Positions 30,990 through 31,485 of a stretch of DNA of 31,485 nucleotides are shown here, one piece after another; the stretch's first letter is position 1; each line of letters starts with the position of its first letter. Origin of the DNA: DAOUMU01 sp034409055 (lineage in GTDB: Bacteria; Chloroflexota; Anaerolineae; 4572-78; J111); contig DAOUMU010000526.1 in assembly GCA_034409055.1 (NCBI GenBank), positions 1-31,485 of the forward strand. Direction: 5' to 3'. Below the pieces are notes generated by a model. The model saw only the letters and a program-made list of their open reading frames with translations, was not told where the DNA came from and ran no database searches. The translations under genes were made by a program, and so were the position numbers.

Positions 30990-31141
30990 CAGTCACAATC
31001 TCCAACTTCTCCGTGTTTATCCCTTGCATCCGTGTCATCCGTATTCCTGATATTTCCAAAGAGTGGGGAGATAACCTCGGACGGGGAAATACACGATTTT
31101 CTACTTGCTCTTTGCATTTGTAAAAAAATAACTTCGACATT
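30990..31141. other. Spacer with CGTGTCATCCGT words
   Basis: No gene is seen. TGCATCCGTGTCATCCGT at about 31026-31043 matches the word at about 26931-26951 (CTCCGTGTCATCCGTGTTC) at the hsdS end, another short-word repeat shared by spacers around the restriction locus. Confidence 0.4.
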
Positions 31142-31369
31142 TTAAACAACAGGTTTAGGTGTTCGTGGATAGATGGTGTAGTTCCATTTAGGAAAACGCT
31201 TATGAGATCGTATATGCAAACCATCAAAATCTTTGTTAGAAACCTTCTTGTTCAGTTCATATTCGGTGGTGTCCAATTGGACTTGACAACAAAAACCGGT
31301 GGTTGAGGTTGTGGTACGAATATGGTTGAGGATCGTTTCGTAACTATCGAGCGGCTCACCGTAACTACT
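31142..31369 (-). pseudogene. ISAzo13-like transposase C-terminal remnant
   Basis: A frame of about 75 codons reads SYGEPLDSYETILNHIRTTT, then STTGFCCQVQLDTTEYELNK, and ends with FPKWNYTIYPRTPKPVV and stop. The TTTxTGL...LD...Y...K.S and WNYTI.PR patterns match the C-terminus of ISAzo13-family transposases. No longer N-terminal part is readable before the window edge and no start codon is present, so it is a decayed insertion-sequence end. It lies beside the restriction locus. Confidence 0.6.
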
Positions 31370-31485
31370 CAGACGTCGGACCGGGTGTGGCGACGTCCTG
31401 AAATCTAATGCAAAATTAGCATTCCTCCAATAAAAATCTTACACAACTCGGGTAAGATGTAATCGCGTTATAGGTAGCAGTCAAC

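Noticed and set aside
30982..31227. 81-codon minus-strand open frame
   Set aside because: It lies in a different frame over the transposase remnant and spacer words; the remnant frame has the recognisable protein similarity.

Overview
The window looks like a chromosomal segment from a Gram-positive-like (monoderm) member of the Chloroflexota, probably near Anaerolineae. This is inferred from gene style and was not tested. The signs are Pro/Thr-rich linkers after lipoprotein signals, a LysM-anchored solute-binding protein, a putative glycoamylase, a MurA with Asp in place of the catalytic Cys, and spacers full of short degenerate repeats and palindromes.

Positions 1-8152 (minus strand) are an amino-acid uptake region. 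An ornithine cyclodeaminase-family enzyme and an FGE-sulfatase-fold lipoprotein precede a polar amino-acid ABC importer (LysM-fused binding protein, permease, ATPase, permease). A branched-chain amino-acid importer follows, with its binding protein and a LivH permease that runs off the window edge and carries an in-frame stop. In both importers the binding-protein gene comes first and a hairpin separates it from the first permease gene.

Positions 8204-18975 are housekeeping. They hold a TVP38/DedA-like membrane protein, an MBL-fold hydrolase, murA behind an SAM hydroxide adenosyltransferase, a Ca/Na antiporter, a P-loop ATPase, three REP-like hairpins, and a plus-strand run of two S41 proteases, smpB and a homocitrate/isopropylmalate synthase-family enzyme.

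Positions 19020-31485 are an accessory, defence-type region. A small gene plus PIN-domain toxin pair sits behind a 129-bp inverted-repeat element, followed by a GNAT acetyltransferase. Then comes a complete type I restriction-modification locus on the minus strand (hsdM, hsdS, hsdR) that has been heavily rearranged. A pRiA4b ORF-3-family gene lies between hsdM and hsdS, and a duplicated, diverged copy of the last 22 or so codons of hsdM sits directly before hsdS. A broken glycoamylase gene (lost start codon plus frameshift) lies between hsdS and hsdR. A possible fragment of a luciferase-like monooxygenase gene overlaps the end of hsdR. A truncated DUF3592-like gene and an ISAzo13-like transposase remnant lie on the far side.

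The strongest new observation is the hsdM-tail duplication. It reads as the scar of an hsdS allele arriving from a divergent type I locus, with a palindromic repeat at the breakpoint. No wholly new defence system is evident. Several sigma-70-like promoters can be read, three of them with a TTGCCC -35 box.
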